DNA from: Chryseobacterium viscerum
GTDB taxonomy: Bacteria; Bacteroidota; Bacteroidia; Flavobacteriales; Weeksellaceae
Length of the DNA: 64,000 nt
Reading direction: 5' to 3'
Assembly (NCBI RefSeq): GCF_002899945.2
Contig: NZ_PPEG02000005.1
Coordinates: 434,001 to 498,000 of the forward strand
This document shows, piece by piece, positions 28,330 to 38,100 of this stretch. The notes below the pieces were generated by a model. The model saw only the letters and a program-made list of their open reading frames with translations. It did not search any database and was not told where the DNA came from. The position numbers and the translations under genes were made by a program. Within the stretch, counting starts at the first letter, position 1. Every line of letters begins with the position of its first letter.

Positions 28330-29091
28330 TCAAAATAAATCTGTCGGTTTAATAAACAACGCATCAGGAGTATTACTCTTAATAAAGTTTAAAAAAGAAT
28401 CTTCATCAAAATATCCGTCTTCATCAAGGATTGCAGGATTTAGCAACCCACTTTCGCTTGGTTTTTCGAAGCTGATATTTTCAATGAATTTCCCGGTTTT
28501 TCCCATGATTTCATTATGAAAACTGATCAGATACCGAGAATATATATTACCTTCTGCCACAGTATAATGTCCGTTTTCTGCAATAAGGGAGCTCATAATA
28601 CTTCCTCCAATATAGGTTTCGTTATCGTTGCCCGATGCCCCGAATAATACTTTGCAGGTAACATTCCCCGCACAGTAAAGTGAACCATTGACGATAATAT
28701 TCTCTGCTTGTATATTCCCTGTAGCGATAAGAACAATATAGTCTTCAACAAAGAGTTTTTCGGATAAGTGAATATCTTCTTCTATAAGAATAATTTTATA
28801 TCCTTCTCCCTCTTGGGTAATCAGTTCAAGAGAACGATCGCTTTCGTTTTCTATGAGGACAATTTCAGGGGTGTCATTTTCATTATTGATGTGAAGAGAA
28901 GCTTCTTTTATTTTTTCTGCGGTTTCATCATCCAGCATTTCAAGAAATTCGGCAAGGCTTTCTTCGTCTAAAGAACTTTCATTAAAGAAATTACTTTCCA
29001 GCATTTCATGAGTGATGGTATAGAGGTTCTCTGATTTCTCCCTGATTTTATTATATAATTGTTTTTTGGTAAGTTTTTGTAGTTCCTTCAT
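28330..29091 (-). CDS. uncharacterised protein with beta-helix-like centre
   Basis: 253 residues, no signal peptide. Residues 1-75 are helical and acidic. Residues about 95-190 show short repeating strands (VEDYIVLIATGNIQAENIIVNGSLYCAGNVTCKVLFGASG, then NETYIGGSIMSSLIAENGHYTVAEGNIYSRYLIS), compatible with a right-handed beta-helix like bactofilin or polymer-forming proteins. The C-terminus is acidic. No family is assigned. It may be translated with the small membrane-protein gene 27 bp upstream on the same strand. Confidence 0.6.
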   Translation of the reverse strand: MKELQKLTKKQLYNKIREKSENLYTITHEMLESNFFNESSLDEESLAEFLEMLDDETAEKIKEASLHINNENDTPEIVLIENESDRSLELITQEGEGYKIILIEEDIHLSEKLFVEDYIVLIATGNIQAENIIVNGSLYCAGNVTCKVLFGASGNDNETYIGGSIMSSLIAENGHYTVAEGNIYSRYLISFHNEIMGKTGKFIENISFEKPSESGLLNPAILDEDGYFDEDSFLNFIKSNTPDALFIKPTDLF

Positions 29092-29118
29092 CTGTTTTAT
29101 GATAAATACAATGGTCTG

Positions 29119-29493
29119 CTATAGGGGGGAACTCCTATAAACAAACAGATGCAATATAATCAGATAAATTTTCTTACACCAGAAAGCCGAATTTATTTTT
29201 GAAAATTTTTCCAACAAATGGAATCGTTTTTTCTGTTCAGCCACGGCATTCATGACTCTAGATATTCGTAAAATAAACAAAATCAATTCAATATAATTAA
29301 GAAAAAGGAGTGATGGGACGGTCGATATTATGATAGAAAGACTAGTATTAATAACTAGTGATAACAGGAAAAAGCCAAATATCTGCTCAAAATGGTAGGC
29401 TAGAAGACTATTTTTTGAGGTAAGGCCTTTACTTTTAACGTACACAATGATCCATTTAATGATGGTAACATGGGTTTCTATGAATGGTTTCAA
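29119..29493 (-). CDS. possible small membrane protein (DUF4870-like)
   Basis: 124 residues. AYHFEQIFGFFLLSLVINTSLSIII and LLFLNYIELILFILRISRVMNAVAEQ resemble the two-helix core of DUF4870-like Bacteroidota proteins, where FHxRQ-type and AAIxANQG-type motifs occupy the same places. The N-terminus seems short by one hydrophobic helix. It precedes the beta-helix-like gene by 27 bp. The coding assignment is tentative: no promoter and no clear ribosome-binding site were found. Confidence 0.42.
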   Translation of the reverse strand: MKPFIETHVTIIKWIIVYVKSKGLTSKNSLLAYHFEQIFGFFLLSLVINTSLSIIISTVPSLLFLNYIELILFILRISRVMNAVAEQKKRFHLLEKFSKINSAFWCKKIYLIILHLFVYRSSPL

Positions 29494-29653
29494 AAAATTC
29501 TTTGGAAAAGCGTTAGATATAGATAGGTTCTTTTAAATTTCGTAAGTTGATCTTATTTGTATCATTAAATATTCTAGTAAAATAAGTTCCGGTATTTTTT
29601 AATATATTGTCTCAATATTTTTTAACTCAATATAAAAATTACACCCATTCACA

Positions 29654-30241
29654 ATGTCAGACGAAACAGCTCCGCTTATCGAATATTTTAAAAGCTATAT
29701 TCCGCTTTCAAAGAAAGAAATTGAAGTATTGAATGAAAGGTTCATTGAAAGAAGGATCAAACGGAAGCAGTTTATCCTGCAGGAAAACGAAGTGTGTCAG
29801 TATTATACATTCGTTGTTTCCGGCTGTTTAAAAATGTACAATATAGATGGCAGTGGAGAAGAACATAATCTCCAGTTTGCGGCAGAAAATGACTGGATTG
29901 TAGATATAGACAGCTTTCATAATAAAAATCCCAGCAAACTGTATATTGTTGCCCTGGAAACTTCTGTAGTACTGCAGATTGAAAAAAATGACCTTTGGTA
30001 TCTTTATACTTATTATCCCAAATTTGACAGGAACTTCAGAGTGATCATTGAACAAAAATTCATTGAGCTCCAAAATAGAGTGCTTCAAAATATAAGCGCT
30101 ACCGGAGATGAGAAATATGAATTTTTTATCAGGCAGTATCCGCAGCTGGCGAATCGTCTTCCCAATACACAGATTGCTTCTTATCTCGGAATTACCCCAC
30201 AATTCCTGAGTAAAATCCGACAGAAAAGAATTAAAAGCTGA
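29654..30241 (+). CDS. Crp/Fnr-family transcriptional regulator
   Basis: 195-residue regulator with an N-terminal cyclic-nucleotide-binding-like beta-barrel (IKRKQFILQENEVCQYYTFVVSGCLKMYNIDGSGEE, about 36-71) and a C-terminal helix-turn-helix (LPNTQIASYLGITPQFLSKIRQKR, about 168-191). Bacteroidota Crp-like proteins of this size usually control a neighbouring detoxification or redox gene. The nearest candidate is the NAD(P)-binding protein gene 139 bp downstream. The effector is unknown. Confidence 0.88.
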   Translation: MSDETAPLIEYFKSYIPLSKKEIEVLNERFIERRIKRKQFILQENEVCQYYTFVVSGCLKMYNIDGSGEEHNLQFAAENDWIVDIDSFHNKNPSKLYIVALETSVVLQIEKNDLWYLYTYYPKFDRNFRVIIEQKFIELQNRVLQNISATGDEKYEFFIRQYPQLANRLPNTQIASYLGITPQFLSKIRQKRIKS

Positions 30242-30320
30242 TTATATCTCCTTTTAATATTAAACTAGTTTCATCATTGGCCTTACCAAATGTCAAGGCT
30301 ATTTCTTAAACTTGTTTGTC

Positions 30321-30350
30321 TTTTTTTGAATGTCTTTCCTCCTAATTTTG
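30321..30350 (+). promoter_or_regulatory. predicted promoter of the NAD(P)-binding protein gene
   Basis: TAATTTTG at 30343-30350 is a full -7 match; TTTT at 30321-30324 with an 18-bp spacer is a weak -33 element. It lies 30 bp before the start codon. Confidence 0.5.
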
Positions 30351-30379
30351 ACATAGATAAATAATAAAAATCAAAAGAA

Positions 30380-31030
30380 ATGGAAACATTAAAAAAAGTA
30401 GCCGTTATCGGTCTTGGAAACATTGGGAAAGCAATAGCTGGAGATTTGATCAAGAATAACCAACAGGTGATTGTAGCATCAAGAAATAATGAGGAATCAG
30501 ATAATTTTGCCAAGCAGTCCGGAGGTTTAGCTCAAAATATGAATATTGATGCAGCCATTAATACTGCTGATATTATTATACCGGCAATATGGTTTGGTGC
30601 CTTTAAAGACTTCTTTAATGAGTATGGAAATATTCTGAAAGACAAAATTATTGTTGACGTCTCAAATCCTATTGCTCCGGATGGAAATGGAGGATTCAAA
30701 AAAATCATTGGAGAAAGAGAATCTGCAGGAGAGCTCAATAAAGCGATTCTTCCTCAGGGAGCTCAATTGGTAAAAGCATTTGGAACACTGGGAGCGGGAA
30801 GTCTTGCCGGAGCTTCCAATGGAAATCCTGAAAAAGCAGTATTGTTTTATGCTTCCGATGATACATCCATTGATAAGGATATTGAGAAAGTGATTGAAAA
30901 AGCAGGATTTGATCCTTTAAAAGTAGGAGGGATTGATCAGTCAATTCGTATTGAAGTTTTTGGAGATCTGCATGAATTTGGAGCGCTTGGAAAAACGGTG
31001 AACCTTTCTGAAGCTAAGTCAAAGCTTTAA
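30380..31030 (+). CDS. NAD(P)-binding oxidoreductase (F420H2:NADP-reductase-like)
   Basis: 216-residue Rossmann-fold protein. The dinucleotide motif is GLGNIGKAIAG near 11-21, with NNQQVIVASRNNEES for the second strand and binding of a phosphate on NADP. DVSNPIAPDGNGGF near 93-106 and VKAFGTLGAGS near 131-141 match the NADPH-dependent F420-reductase-like family. Its cofactor in this lineage is probably not F420, because Bacteroidota lack that pathway. It follows the Crp-like regulator and precedes a DUF4440 lipoprotein by 9 bp. Confidence 0.82.
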   Translation: METLKKVAVIGLGNIGKAIAGDLIKNNQQVIVASRNNEESDNFAKQSGGLAQNMNIDAAINTADIIIPAIWFGAFKDFFNEYGNILKDKIIVDVSNPIAPDGNGGFKKIIGERESAGELNKAILPQGAQLVKAFGTLGAGSLAGASNGNPEKAVLFYASDDTSIDKDIEKVIEKAGFDPLKVGGIDQSIRIEVFGDLHEFGALGKTVNLSEAKSKL

Positions 31031-31039
31031 AAAAAATAG

Positions 31040-31525
31040 ATGAAAAACATTCTTATCATCATCCAGATATTGTTAATACTAACATCCTGTTCAAAAAAAC
31101 AAAATTCAACACTTAAAACATCTGATTACAAAAATATGGAAACAACAGTAAAAAAAGATATAGAGGAATTACTTAATAGCTATCAGAATGCATTGAATGC
31201 CTCATCTACTGAGCAAGCCATTTCTTTATATAGTGAAACAGGTATTTTCATGCCGTTAGGCGGTCCCACATCTCAAGGCAAAGAACAGCTTAAAGAATCT
31301 TATGACTTTGTATTTAAAACTCTTAAGTTGAATATAAAGTTTGAAATTGAGGAAATCACGATCATCAATGAAAATTATGCCATAGCACGTACTATGTCAA
31401 GAGGAAAACAATTGCTCTATGCAGATAACAAAACCACGCCGGAAGAAAATCGTGAATTGTTTGTATTGGAGAAAGATAATTCAAAATGGAAAATTGCGCG
31501 ATATATGTTCAATAAGGTAAAGTAA
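31040..31525 (+). CDS. DUF4440/YybH-type (SnoaL-like fold) lipoprotein
   Basis: 161 residues; the lipobox LLILTSC places lipidation at Cys17. The mature region is a cone-shaped NTF2/SnoaL-like domain: DIEELLNSYQNALNASSTEQAISLYSETGIFMPLGGPTSQGKEQLKESY, then a strand pair (FEIEEITIINENYAIARTMSRGK) and LFVLEKDNSKWKIARYMFN at the C-terminus. Such proteins bind small hydrophobic ligands or support dehydratases; function unknown. It starts 9 bp after the upstream NAD(P)-binding gene. Confidence 0.8.
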   Translation: MKNILIIIQILLILTSCSKKQNSTLKTSDYKNMETTVKKDIEELLNSYQNALNASSTEQAISLYSETGIFMPLGGPTSQGKEQLKESYDFVFKTLKLNIKFEIEEITIINENYAIARTMSRGKQLLYADNKTTPEENRELFVLEKDNSKWKIARYMFNKVK

Positions 31526-31540
31526 CCTTTATAAAGTTAC

Positions 31541-31579
31541 ACAAAAAGCCGGACTCAGTAAGAAGTTCGGCTTTTGTAT
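31541..31579. terminator. bidirectional terminator
   Basis: ACAAAAAGCCGGAC pairs with GTTCGGCTTTTGT across an approximately 12-nt loop; lies between the DUF4440 and DMT genes, which converge. Confidence 0.8.
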
Positions 31580-31607
31580 TGTTGATATCAGTCAATGAAT
31601 AGAAATT

Positions 31608-32486
31608 CTAAGCATGACGTATTTTCTTTTGATCTCCAATGACATTAAGAATAACTCCAAAAAGGATCAAAGTGATTCCTATCAACAGGTTCGTTGTAAA
31701 CTTTTCATGAAATAGCAATACACTTACCATTACCGCAACTACTGGTTCTAGAGCTCCTAAAATGGCCACTGGTGTAGAACCAATATGTTTAATGGCATAT
31801 ACCAGACATAAACTTGAGATAACTGTAGTAAGAAATGCAAAAACAAGAAAGTTCAGAAAGATAGATATGGAAGGAATAGCAAATGATTCATGACCCATCA
31901 ATGCCTTAGTCATAAAAAAAAGGGAAGTAAAAAGCATGGAAAAAAAAGTAAGCTTAAATCCCGATACCTTTAAGTTTGCCTTGTTCACAATGACCATATA
32001 AAGTGCATAAAAGAGAGAACTCAGCATCACGATTCCTAAACCTGCGAAATTAATTTCCAACCCGTTTCCTTTTAAGCATAAAACAATGACCCCAGCAAAA
32101 GCAAACAATAATGAAACTACAGATAATCTGGAAAGTTTTTCCTTATAAAAGAAAAACATAATCAAAGCGACAATGACCGGATAGATAAACAACACGGTGG
32201 AAGCAATTCCTGGGGTAAGGAAATCATATCCTAAAAATAGGAACTCTGAAGAAAGGGCATAGCAGATTCCCAGAATAGCTAATATTAAAGCTTCTTTCTT
32301 GTTGAGCCTGAAATTTTGTCTGGAATACATCAGATAACCGCCCACCATTAAGGCAGAAAAGAAAAACCTGTAAAACAGGGTTATGTCCATAGAAAAGTGC
32401 GCCTGTTTGATAGGCAGAATAAAAATAGGAATCAGGCCGTATGAAACAGCCGACAGAATTCCTAGCATGTAACCTCTAAGTTTCAT
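31608..32486 (-). CDS. EamA-type drug/metabolite transporter
   Basis: 292-residue inner-membrane exporter of the DMT superfamily with ten predicted helices in two EamA repeats. The first repeat begins GYMLGILSAVSYGLIPIFILPI and the second near FAGLGIVMLSSLFYALYMVIVNKA (about 150). The hallmark end of each repeat is visible as ILGALEPVVAVMVSVLLFHEKFT near 245-267. Substrate is unpredictable for this family; metabolite or amino-acid export is usual. It lies downstream of the capA-capB transcription unit with a terminator between. Confidence 0.88.
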   Translation of the reverse strand: MKLRGYMLGILSAVSYGLIPIFILPIKQAHFSMDITLFYRFFFSALMVGGYLMYSRQNFRLNKKEALILAILGICYALSSEFLFLGYDFLTPGIASTVLFIYPVIVALIMFFFYKEKLSRLSVVSLLFAFAGVIVLCLKGNGLEINFAGLGIVMLSSLFYALYMVIVNKANLKVSGFKLTFFSMLFTSLFFMTKALMGHESFAIPSISIFLNFLVFAFLTTVISSLCLVYAIKHIGSTPVAILGALEPVVAVMVSVLLFHEKFTTNLLIGITLILFGVILNVIGDQKKIRHA

Positions 32487-32508
32487 TTATTTTTATGGTT
32501 ATTTAAAC

Positions 32509-32545
32509 AAAAAAGCCACTGAGTCAATCAGTGGCTTTTTTTATT
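32509..32545 (-). terminator. terminator after capB
   Basis: AAAAAAGCCACTGA pairs with TCAGTGGCTTTTTT around GTCAA; downstream of capB on the minus strand. Confidence 0.88.
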
Positions 32546-32553
32546 TTTTATGA

Positions 32554-33828
32554 TTAAATTGGTTTAAAACTTAATCCTTGTTCCTGCAGTAATTTTTGCT
32601 CCTGATCTTTATAGTAGCCACCTACTAGTTTATCATGAATAGCTTCAAACGCGGCCAGAGTTTCATTGATCTCTGCATCCGTATGAGAAGCGGTAGGAAT
32701 TAATCTTAAAAGAATCATTCCCTTTGGAATGACCGGATATACCACAACTGATGTGAAGATACCGTAATTCTCTCTTAAGTCTTTCACCAATAGAGTAGCT
32801 TCTACCGGAGTTCCCTGCATCATTACCGGAGTTACACAAGTATTAGTGTCTCCAATATTAAAGCCTCTTTCTGTAAGTCCGTTTTGTAGTTTGTAAACAT
32901 TCTCCCAAAGTTTAGCTTTGATCTCAGGTTTTGATCTCAATAGCTCCAATCTTTTCAATCCTCCGATAACCATTGGCATCGTAAGAGATTTTGCGAAGAT
33001 TTGTGATCTTAGGTTGAATTTCAGATATCTGATGATTTCTTTGTCACCAGCAAGGAATGCTCCAAAACCAGCCATTGATTTAGCAAAAGTAGAGAAATAT
33101 ACATCGATCTGATCATTACAGTCCTGCTCTTCACCCACACCGGCACCTGTTGTCCCAAGGGTTCCGAAACCATGTGCATCATCTACCAATAGTCTGAACT
33201 GGTATTTTGATTTAAGATCGCAGATTTCTTTGATTTTTCCCTGCTGGCCTCTCATTCCGAAAACACCTTCTGTAATCACAAGAATACCTCCTCCTGTTTC
33301 TTCAGCTACCTTAGTCGCTCTCTGAAGGTTTTTCTCAAGACTTGCCATATCATTGTGCCTGTAGGTAAATCTTTTACCAGAATGAAGTCTTACTCCATCC
33401 ACGATGCAGGCATGAGAATCCATATCATAAACAATAACGTCATTTCTGCTTACCAAAGCATCTATGGTAGAAACCATTCCCTGGTAACCGAAATTCAATA
33501 AATATGCTGATTCCTTTTTTACGAAGTCTGCCAGTTCTCTTTCCAATTGAAGGTGCTGATCTGTTTCCCCAGACATTGCTCTCGCTCCCATTGGATAGAA
33601 CATTCCGTATTCTGCAGCCGCTTTTGCATCTGCTTCTATTACTTCAGGATGATTACACAATCCTAAATAGTCATTGGCACTCCAGAAAATTACTTCTCTA
33701 CCCTGAAATTGCATTCTAGGGCCAATAGGTCCCTCTAATCTTGGGAAAATAAAATAGCCTTCACCATAATCTGCAAATTGTCCAAGTGGTCCTGGATTTT
33801 CTTTTATTCTTTCAAAAATATCCAACAT
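32554..33828 (-). CDS. capB: alpha-oxoamine synthase, probable cysteate fatty acyltransferase (capnine synthesis)
   Basis: PLP enzyme of 424 residues from the alpha-oxoamine synthase family (serine palmitoyltransferase, KBL, BioF), condensing an amino acid with an acyl thioester. I choose the ATG at 33828 (MLDIFERIKENPG); an ATG at 33870 would encode residues through a hairpin. WSANDYLGL, DSHACIVDGVRL, DDAHGFGTLGTTGAG and STFAKSMAGFGAF with PLP lysine K250 are visible. The adjacent upstream cysteate-synthase-like gene points to cysteate as the amino acid, giving 3-ketocapnine. Serine palmitoyltransferase is the alternative. Confidence 0.75.
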   Translation of the reverse strand: MLDIFERIKENPGPLGQFADYGEGYFIFPRLEGPIGPRMQFQGREVIFWSANDYLGLCNHPEVIEADAKAAAEYGMFYPMGARAMSGETDQHLQLERELADFVKKESAYLLNFGYQGMVSTIDALVSRNDVIVYDMDSHACIVDGVRLHSGKRFTYRHNDMASLEKNLQRATKVAEETGGGILVITEGVFGMRGQQGKIKEICDLKSKYQFRLLVDDAHGFGTLGTTGAGVGEEQDCNDQIDVYFSTFAKSMAGFGAFLAGDKEIIRYLKFNLRSQIFAKSLTMPMVIGGLKRLELLRSKPEIKAKLWENVYKLQNGLTERGFNIGDTNTCVTPVMMQGTPVEATLLVKDLRENYGIFTSVVVYPVIPKGMILLRLIPTASHTDAEINETLAAFEAIHDKLVGGYYKDQEQKLLQEQGLSFKPI

Positions 33829-33847
33829 TGTATCGTAATTTTTAAGT

Positions 33848-33884
33848 AAAAAGCCTTTTTTGTAGAACACGCAAAAGGCTTTAT
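33848..33884 (-). terminator. hairpin with T-run between capA and capB
   Basis: On the minus strand AAAGCCTTTTG and CAAAAAAGGCTTT-like arms flank about 11 nt and are followed by TTTT, 20 bp before the capB ATG. It would terminate or attenuate transcription leaving capA. Confidence 0.65.
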
Positions 33885-33907
33885 TTATATTGTGATTTTA
33901 TTTGTTC

Positions 33908-34945
33908 TTATTTGATAAACTCCGTTTTGAAAACTTCGTCATAATTGTGAACACAGTTGTTAACAAATCCCTGTTCGGCCATCCATTGATCACTGTATAC
34001 TTTAGTGATGTATCTGGAACCGTGGTCAGGATAGATTAAAACAACCAGGTCATTCTCTGTAAGCTCATGAGATTTTGCATACTGCATTAATCCCTGTGTT
34101 ACAGCTCCGGTAGTATAGCCACCCATGATCGCTTCTTTCAAAGCAATTTCGCGGGTTCGGTATGCTGACATTTCATCATTTACCCTTACAAATTCATCTA
34201 CCTTGTCAAAAAGCAGGGCAGCAGGGATGAGGTTCTTACCCATTCCTTCAATCTGATAAGGATGTACATCTTCTTTATGGATTTCTCCTGTTTCGTGAAA
34301 GCTTTTTAGGATAGAGCCATCTGCATCTACTCCGATGATCTTGATATCCGGATTTTTCTCTTTCAAAAACTTAGCAGAACCCGACAGTGTACCTCCAGTT
34401 CCGGTGCAGGCAAAAAGGTGAGTGATCTTACCTTCCGTCTGTTCCCAGATCTCAGGACCTGTAGTCTGATAGTGGGCATCAATATTAAGCTCGTTAAAAT
34501 ATTGATTGATGTAAATAGAATTAGGAGTTTCCTGAGCGATTCTTTTAGCTACTTCATAATATGATCTTGGATCATCCGCCGGAACATTGGCCGGGCATAT
34601 ATACACCACAGCACCCAATGCTTTCAGATAAGCAATTTTTTCTGGTTTTGTTTTATCACTTACTGCAAGAATACATTTATATCCCTTAATAATACATACC
34701 ATCGCAATAGAAAACCCGGTATTCCCGGAAGTAGTTTCTACAACTACAGAATCTTCTTTTAAAAGGCCTTTTTTCTCTGCGTTTTCTATAATATGAAGTG
34801 CGATTCGGTCTTTGGTGGAATGTCCAGGATTATATGATTCTAACTTGGCATAAACGGTTGCTGGAATATCTTTTGTAACAGTATTTAGCTTCACCATAGG
34901 AGTATGTCCTATTAGGCCAAGAATATTATCGTAAACATTACTCAT
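33908..34945 (-). CDS. capA: cysteine-synthase-fold PLP enzyme, probable cysteate synthase
   Basis: 345-residue fold-type II PLP enzyme. PLP lysine K45 lies in SYNPGHSTKDRIALH (standard cysteine synthases have PGGSVKDR). The phosphate/substrate loop reads TTSGNTGFSIAM, and GTGGTLSGSAKFLKEKNPD binds the PLP phosphate. It carries a C-terminal extension of about 30 residues. Its position directly upstream of an alpha-oxoamine synthase matches the capnine pathway described from Chryseobacterium, in which this enzyme makes L-cysteate from O-phosphoserine and sulfite. A general cysteine or cystathionine synthase remains possible. Confidence 0.75.
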   Translation of the reverse strand: MSNVYDNILGLIGHTPMVKLNTVTKDIPATVYAKLESYNPGHSTKDRIALHIIENAEKKGLLKEDSVVVETTSGNTGFSIAMVCIIKGYKCILAVSDKTKPEKIAYLKALGAVVYICPANVPADDPRSYYEVAKRIAQETPNSIYINQYFNELNIDAHYQTTGPEIWEQTEGKITHLFACTGTGGTLSGSAKFLKEKNPDIKIIGVDADGSILKSFHETGEIHKEDVHPYQIEGMGKNLIPAALLFDKVDEFVRVNDEMSAYRTREIALKEAIMGGYTTGAVTQGLMQYAKSHELTENDLVVLIYPDHGSRYITKVYSDQWMAEQGFVNNCVHNYDEVFKTEFIK

Positions 34946-34975
34946 TATTTGTTATTTTCAATAAAAATCTGACTG

Positions 34976-35006
34976 CAAAAATACAAAAAAATAAATAATT
35001 ACTAAA
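34976..35006 (-). promoter_or_regulatory. predicted capA promoter
   Basis: Minus strand TTTA (35006-35003), 19-bp spacer, TATTTTTG (34983-34976), about 31 bp before the capA ATG. Confidence 0.6.
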
Positions 35007-35167
35007 CTTTTGTTTGATTTCTAGGGCATAGTTTTGTAAAACTTATTTTCGTATTTACAGTTTTGACAGGTCTATATTCGCAAATACTACGCCAAAATTT
35101 TTAAATTTTGTTAAAACCCGCATAAAATAAGATAAAAGCCTTATTTTCGCATAATTGATTTAATACT

Positions 35168-38100
35168 ATGAAAAATTGGACTTTTAGGCAATGGAACACC
35201 GTTTCAGGATGGGTGATTTTCGTCATTGCGTTTTTCACGTACTTGTCCACCATAGAACCCAATTTCAGTTTTTGGGATTGTGGCGAGTACATTTCTTCTG
35301 CAGTAAAACTTGAAGTAACGCACGCTCCCGGAGCTGCTTTATTCCAGATAGTGGGTGCCGTGGCAGCCATTTTTGCATTAGGGAAAGGCGAAAATTATTC
35401 TATCGTGATCAACGCGATGTCTGCATTGTTCAGTGCGCTGACTATTTTATTTTTGTTTTGGACGATCACCCACTTTGTGAGAAGACTTCTGAACAAAGAT
35501 TTTGATGAAATTACGAAACATCAGGAAATCTCTATTTTATTTGCCGGAGCGGTAGGAGCACTTTGCTTTACGTTCTCAGATACATTCTGGTTCTCGGCAG
35601 TAGAGGGAGAGGTTTACTCCATGGCTTCCATGTTTATCGCGCTTTTGGTCTGGTTAATCACCAAATGGGAGAATGAATATCAGGCGGGAGACAGTGAAAG
35701 ATGGATTATTCTTATTTTCTTTGTTTTAGGACTTTCTGTGGGAGTGCATATGATGTGTATGCTGGCTATCCCTGCAGTATGTCTGGTATATTATGCAAGA
35801 AATTATAAGTTTACCTGGAAAAATTTTATCTGGGCAAACCTTATTACACTGGGAATTTTGATTATTGTTTTCAAAATTATCTTCCCTTTAATTATGACCA
35901 TGTTCGGAAGACTTGAAATTTTCTTCGTGAATGGTCTTGGACTTCCTTTCCACTCTGGGACAATTGTAGCTTTTATTTTGATGGTAGCGATCTGCTATTT
36001 CTTAATCAAATATGCAAGAAAAGCAAAGAGAAAAATCTACCAGACGGCTGCATTATCTGTGGTTTTCATGATGATCGGATTCTCTTGCTGGATGGTTATT
36101 CCAATCAGAGCCAATGCTAATCCGCCGATGAACCTTAATGATCCGGATACAGCAATTGGGATGTTGGATTATTATAACAGAGAGCAGTACGGTGACTGGC
36201 CAACGATCTACGGACAGAATTACACGGCATTCCTTGATGCTAACGGAATTGAGAAGAATGAGGACGGAAGCTTTAAAACTCAAAAGACCGGTGAGATCTA
36301 CGAAAAAGATGAAAAAACCGGAACATATAGAAAAACCGGAGACCGTTTTAATTATGTATTCAACAAGTCTCAGGTAAGTTTAATGCCAAGAATGTTTAAT
36401 GAGGATAAGGATGTAATGGCTAACTATATTTCAATGTATGGTGCTCCGGATTTTACATTCAATTATGCTAATGAAGATGTGGCAGACAATCCACAGGCTA
36501 AGCAGATCTTTGATGAATTGAGAGGGAAATATGAAGATAAGTCGATTACAGCTTCAGATTATCTGAAAGTAAAACCTTATAACCTGATCAACGTTCAGAA
36601 GCCGTCATTGCTTCAGAATATGGATTATTTTATTTCTTTCCAGAACGGATACTACTTTGTAAGATATCTGATGTGGAACTATGTTGGAAGACAGAATGAC
36701 CTTGAAGGAAACATGGAAAGCACAAAAGGAAACTGGATTTCCGGTATTCCTTTTATCGATAATGTAAACGTAGGAAATCAGGATAAAATGCCTGCTAAAT
36801 TTAAGAATGAAAGTACAGTAACATTCTTCTTCCTTCCATTAATTTTAGGTTTGATTGGATTCTTTTTCCAATTGAACAGAGACTTCGGAAGATTCTATGC
36901 GCTGTTATCATTATTTATTCTAACAAGTGTTGGTATTGTTTTCTATACAGGAGTGAAACCTTTCGAACCTAGAGAAAGAGATTATGCAATGGTAGGTTCA
37001 TTCTATGCATTTGCGATCTGGATCGGTATGGGAGCCGGAGCTATTTTATGGTTCCTGCAGTCTAAAATAAAATCAAACGGAGCTAATATTGCTTTAGGAG
37101 TTGTTTTATTAGGAGTACCATTAATGATGGGCTTCCAGAACTATAATGTTCATGACAGAAGCAACAGATATACAGCGTACGATTATGCGTATTCAGTTTT
37201 AAAATCATTACCGAAAAACGATATCCTTTTCGTGTACGGAGATAATGATACTTACCCGGTTTGGGCGATCCAGGAAACAGAACAATTCAGAGATGATGTG
37301 AAGGTAGTTAACTTTACTCTTGCTTCAACTCCCTGGAATCTTGATCAGGTAAAAAGAAGAACTTACAATGCTATGGGAATCCCTAGCCAGTTGACACACG
37401 AAGATTACAGAGATGGTGTAAACGATCAGATCTATATGATGAAGAAAGAAGATTGGGAAGGTGTTTTCTCTATGTTGAAAGAACAGGGAGCTCCGGAAAC
37501 ACAATTCCAGTCGTTCAGAAAGTATCTTACTCAGGATTCTTTAACGCTAAAACAAGCTATTGAATTCATTAAATTCAAATCTCCAGAAAAAGACGAATTG
37601 TTGAAAATGTATTTCGGAGAAGAGAAGTTTGAAAAATACAATATCCTTCCGGTAAACAAATTCATTCTTCCTGTAAATAAAGAAAATGCTTTAAAAGCAG
37701 GAATCATCAACAAAGAAGATCTTCCAAATGTTGCTAATCAGATTATGATTACTTACAAAGGGAATACATTGTATAAGAATAACCTGATTCTGATGGATCT
37801 TTTGGCCAATTTCGACTGGAAGCGTCCAATCAATTTCTCATCAGGAGGTATCTATGACAGTGAAAATATTTTCTATCTGAACGACTATCTTCAGTTTGAC
37901 GGATTCAGTTACAGATTAATTCCTATCCAAACGCCTCCGACAGCTGATGGAGATATGGGTAGAGTAGATGCCAATTCTCTTTATAATGTAGTGAAAAACT
38001 TCAGATGGGGGAACTTCAAAAACTTAAATGCTCACTTTGATGAAACGGCTACTTCCAATATCATCAGCTACAGAATGTCAGCGAGCAGAGCTGCATCAGC

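Noticed and set aside
29828..30202. Minus-strand reading frame of about 124 codons opposite the Crp-like regulator
   Set aside because: It lies wholly inside the regulator gene on the other strand and has no recognisable domain.
32554..33828. 8-amino-7-oxononanoate synthase (bioF) assignment
   Set aside because: No other biotin genes are adjacent, while a cysteate-synthase-like gene is; length and motif context fit the cysteate or serine acyltransferase branch better.
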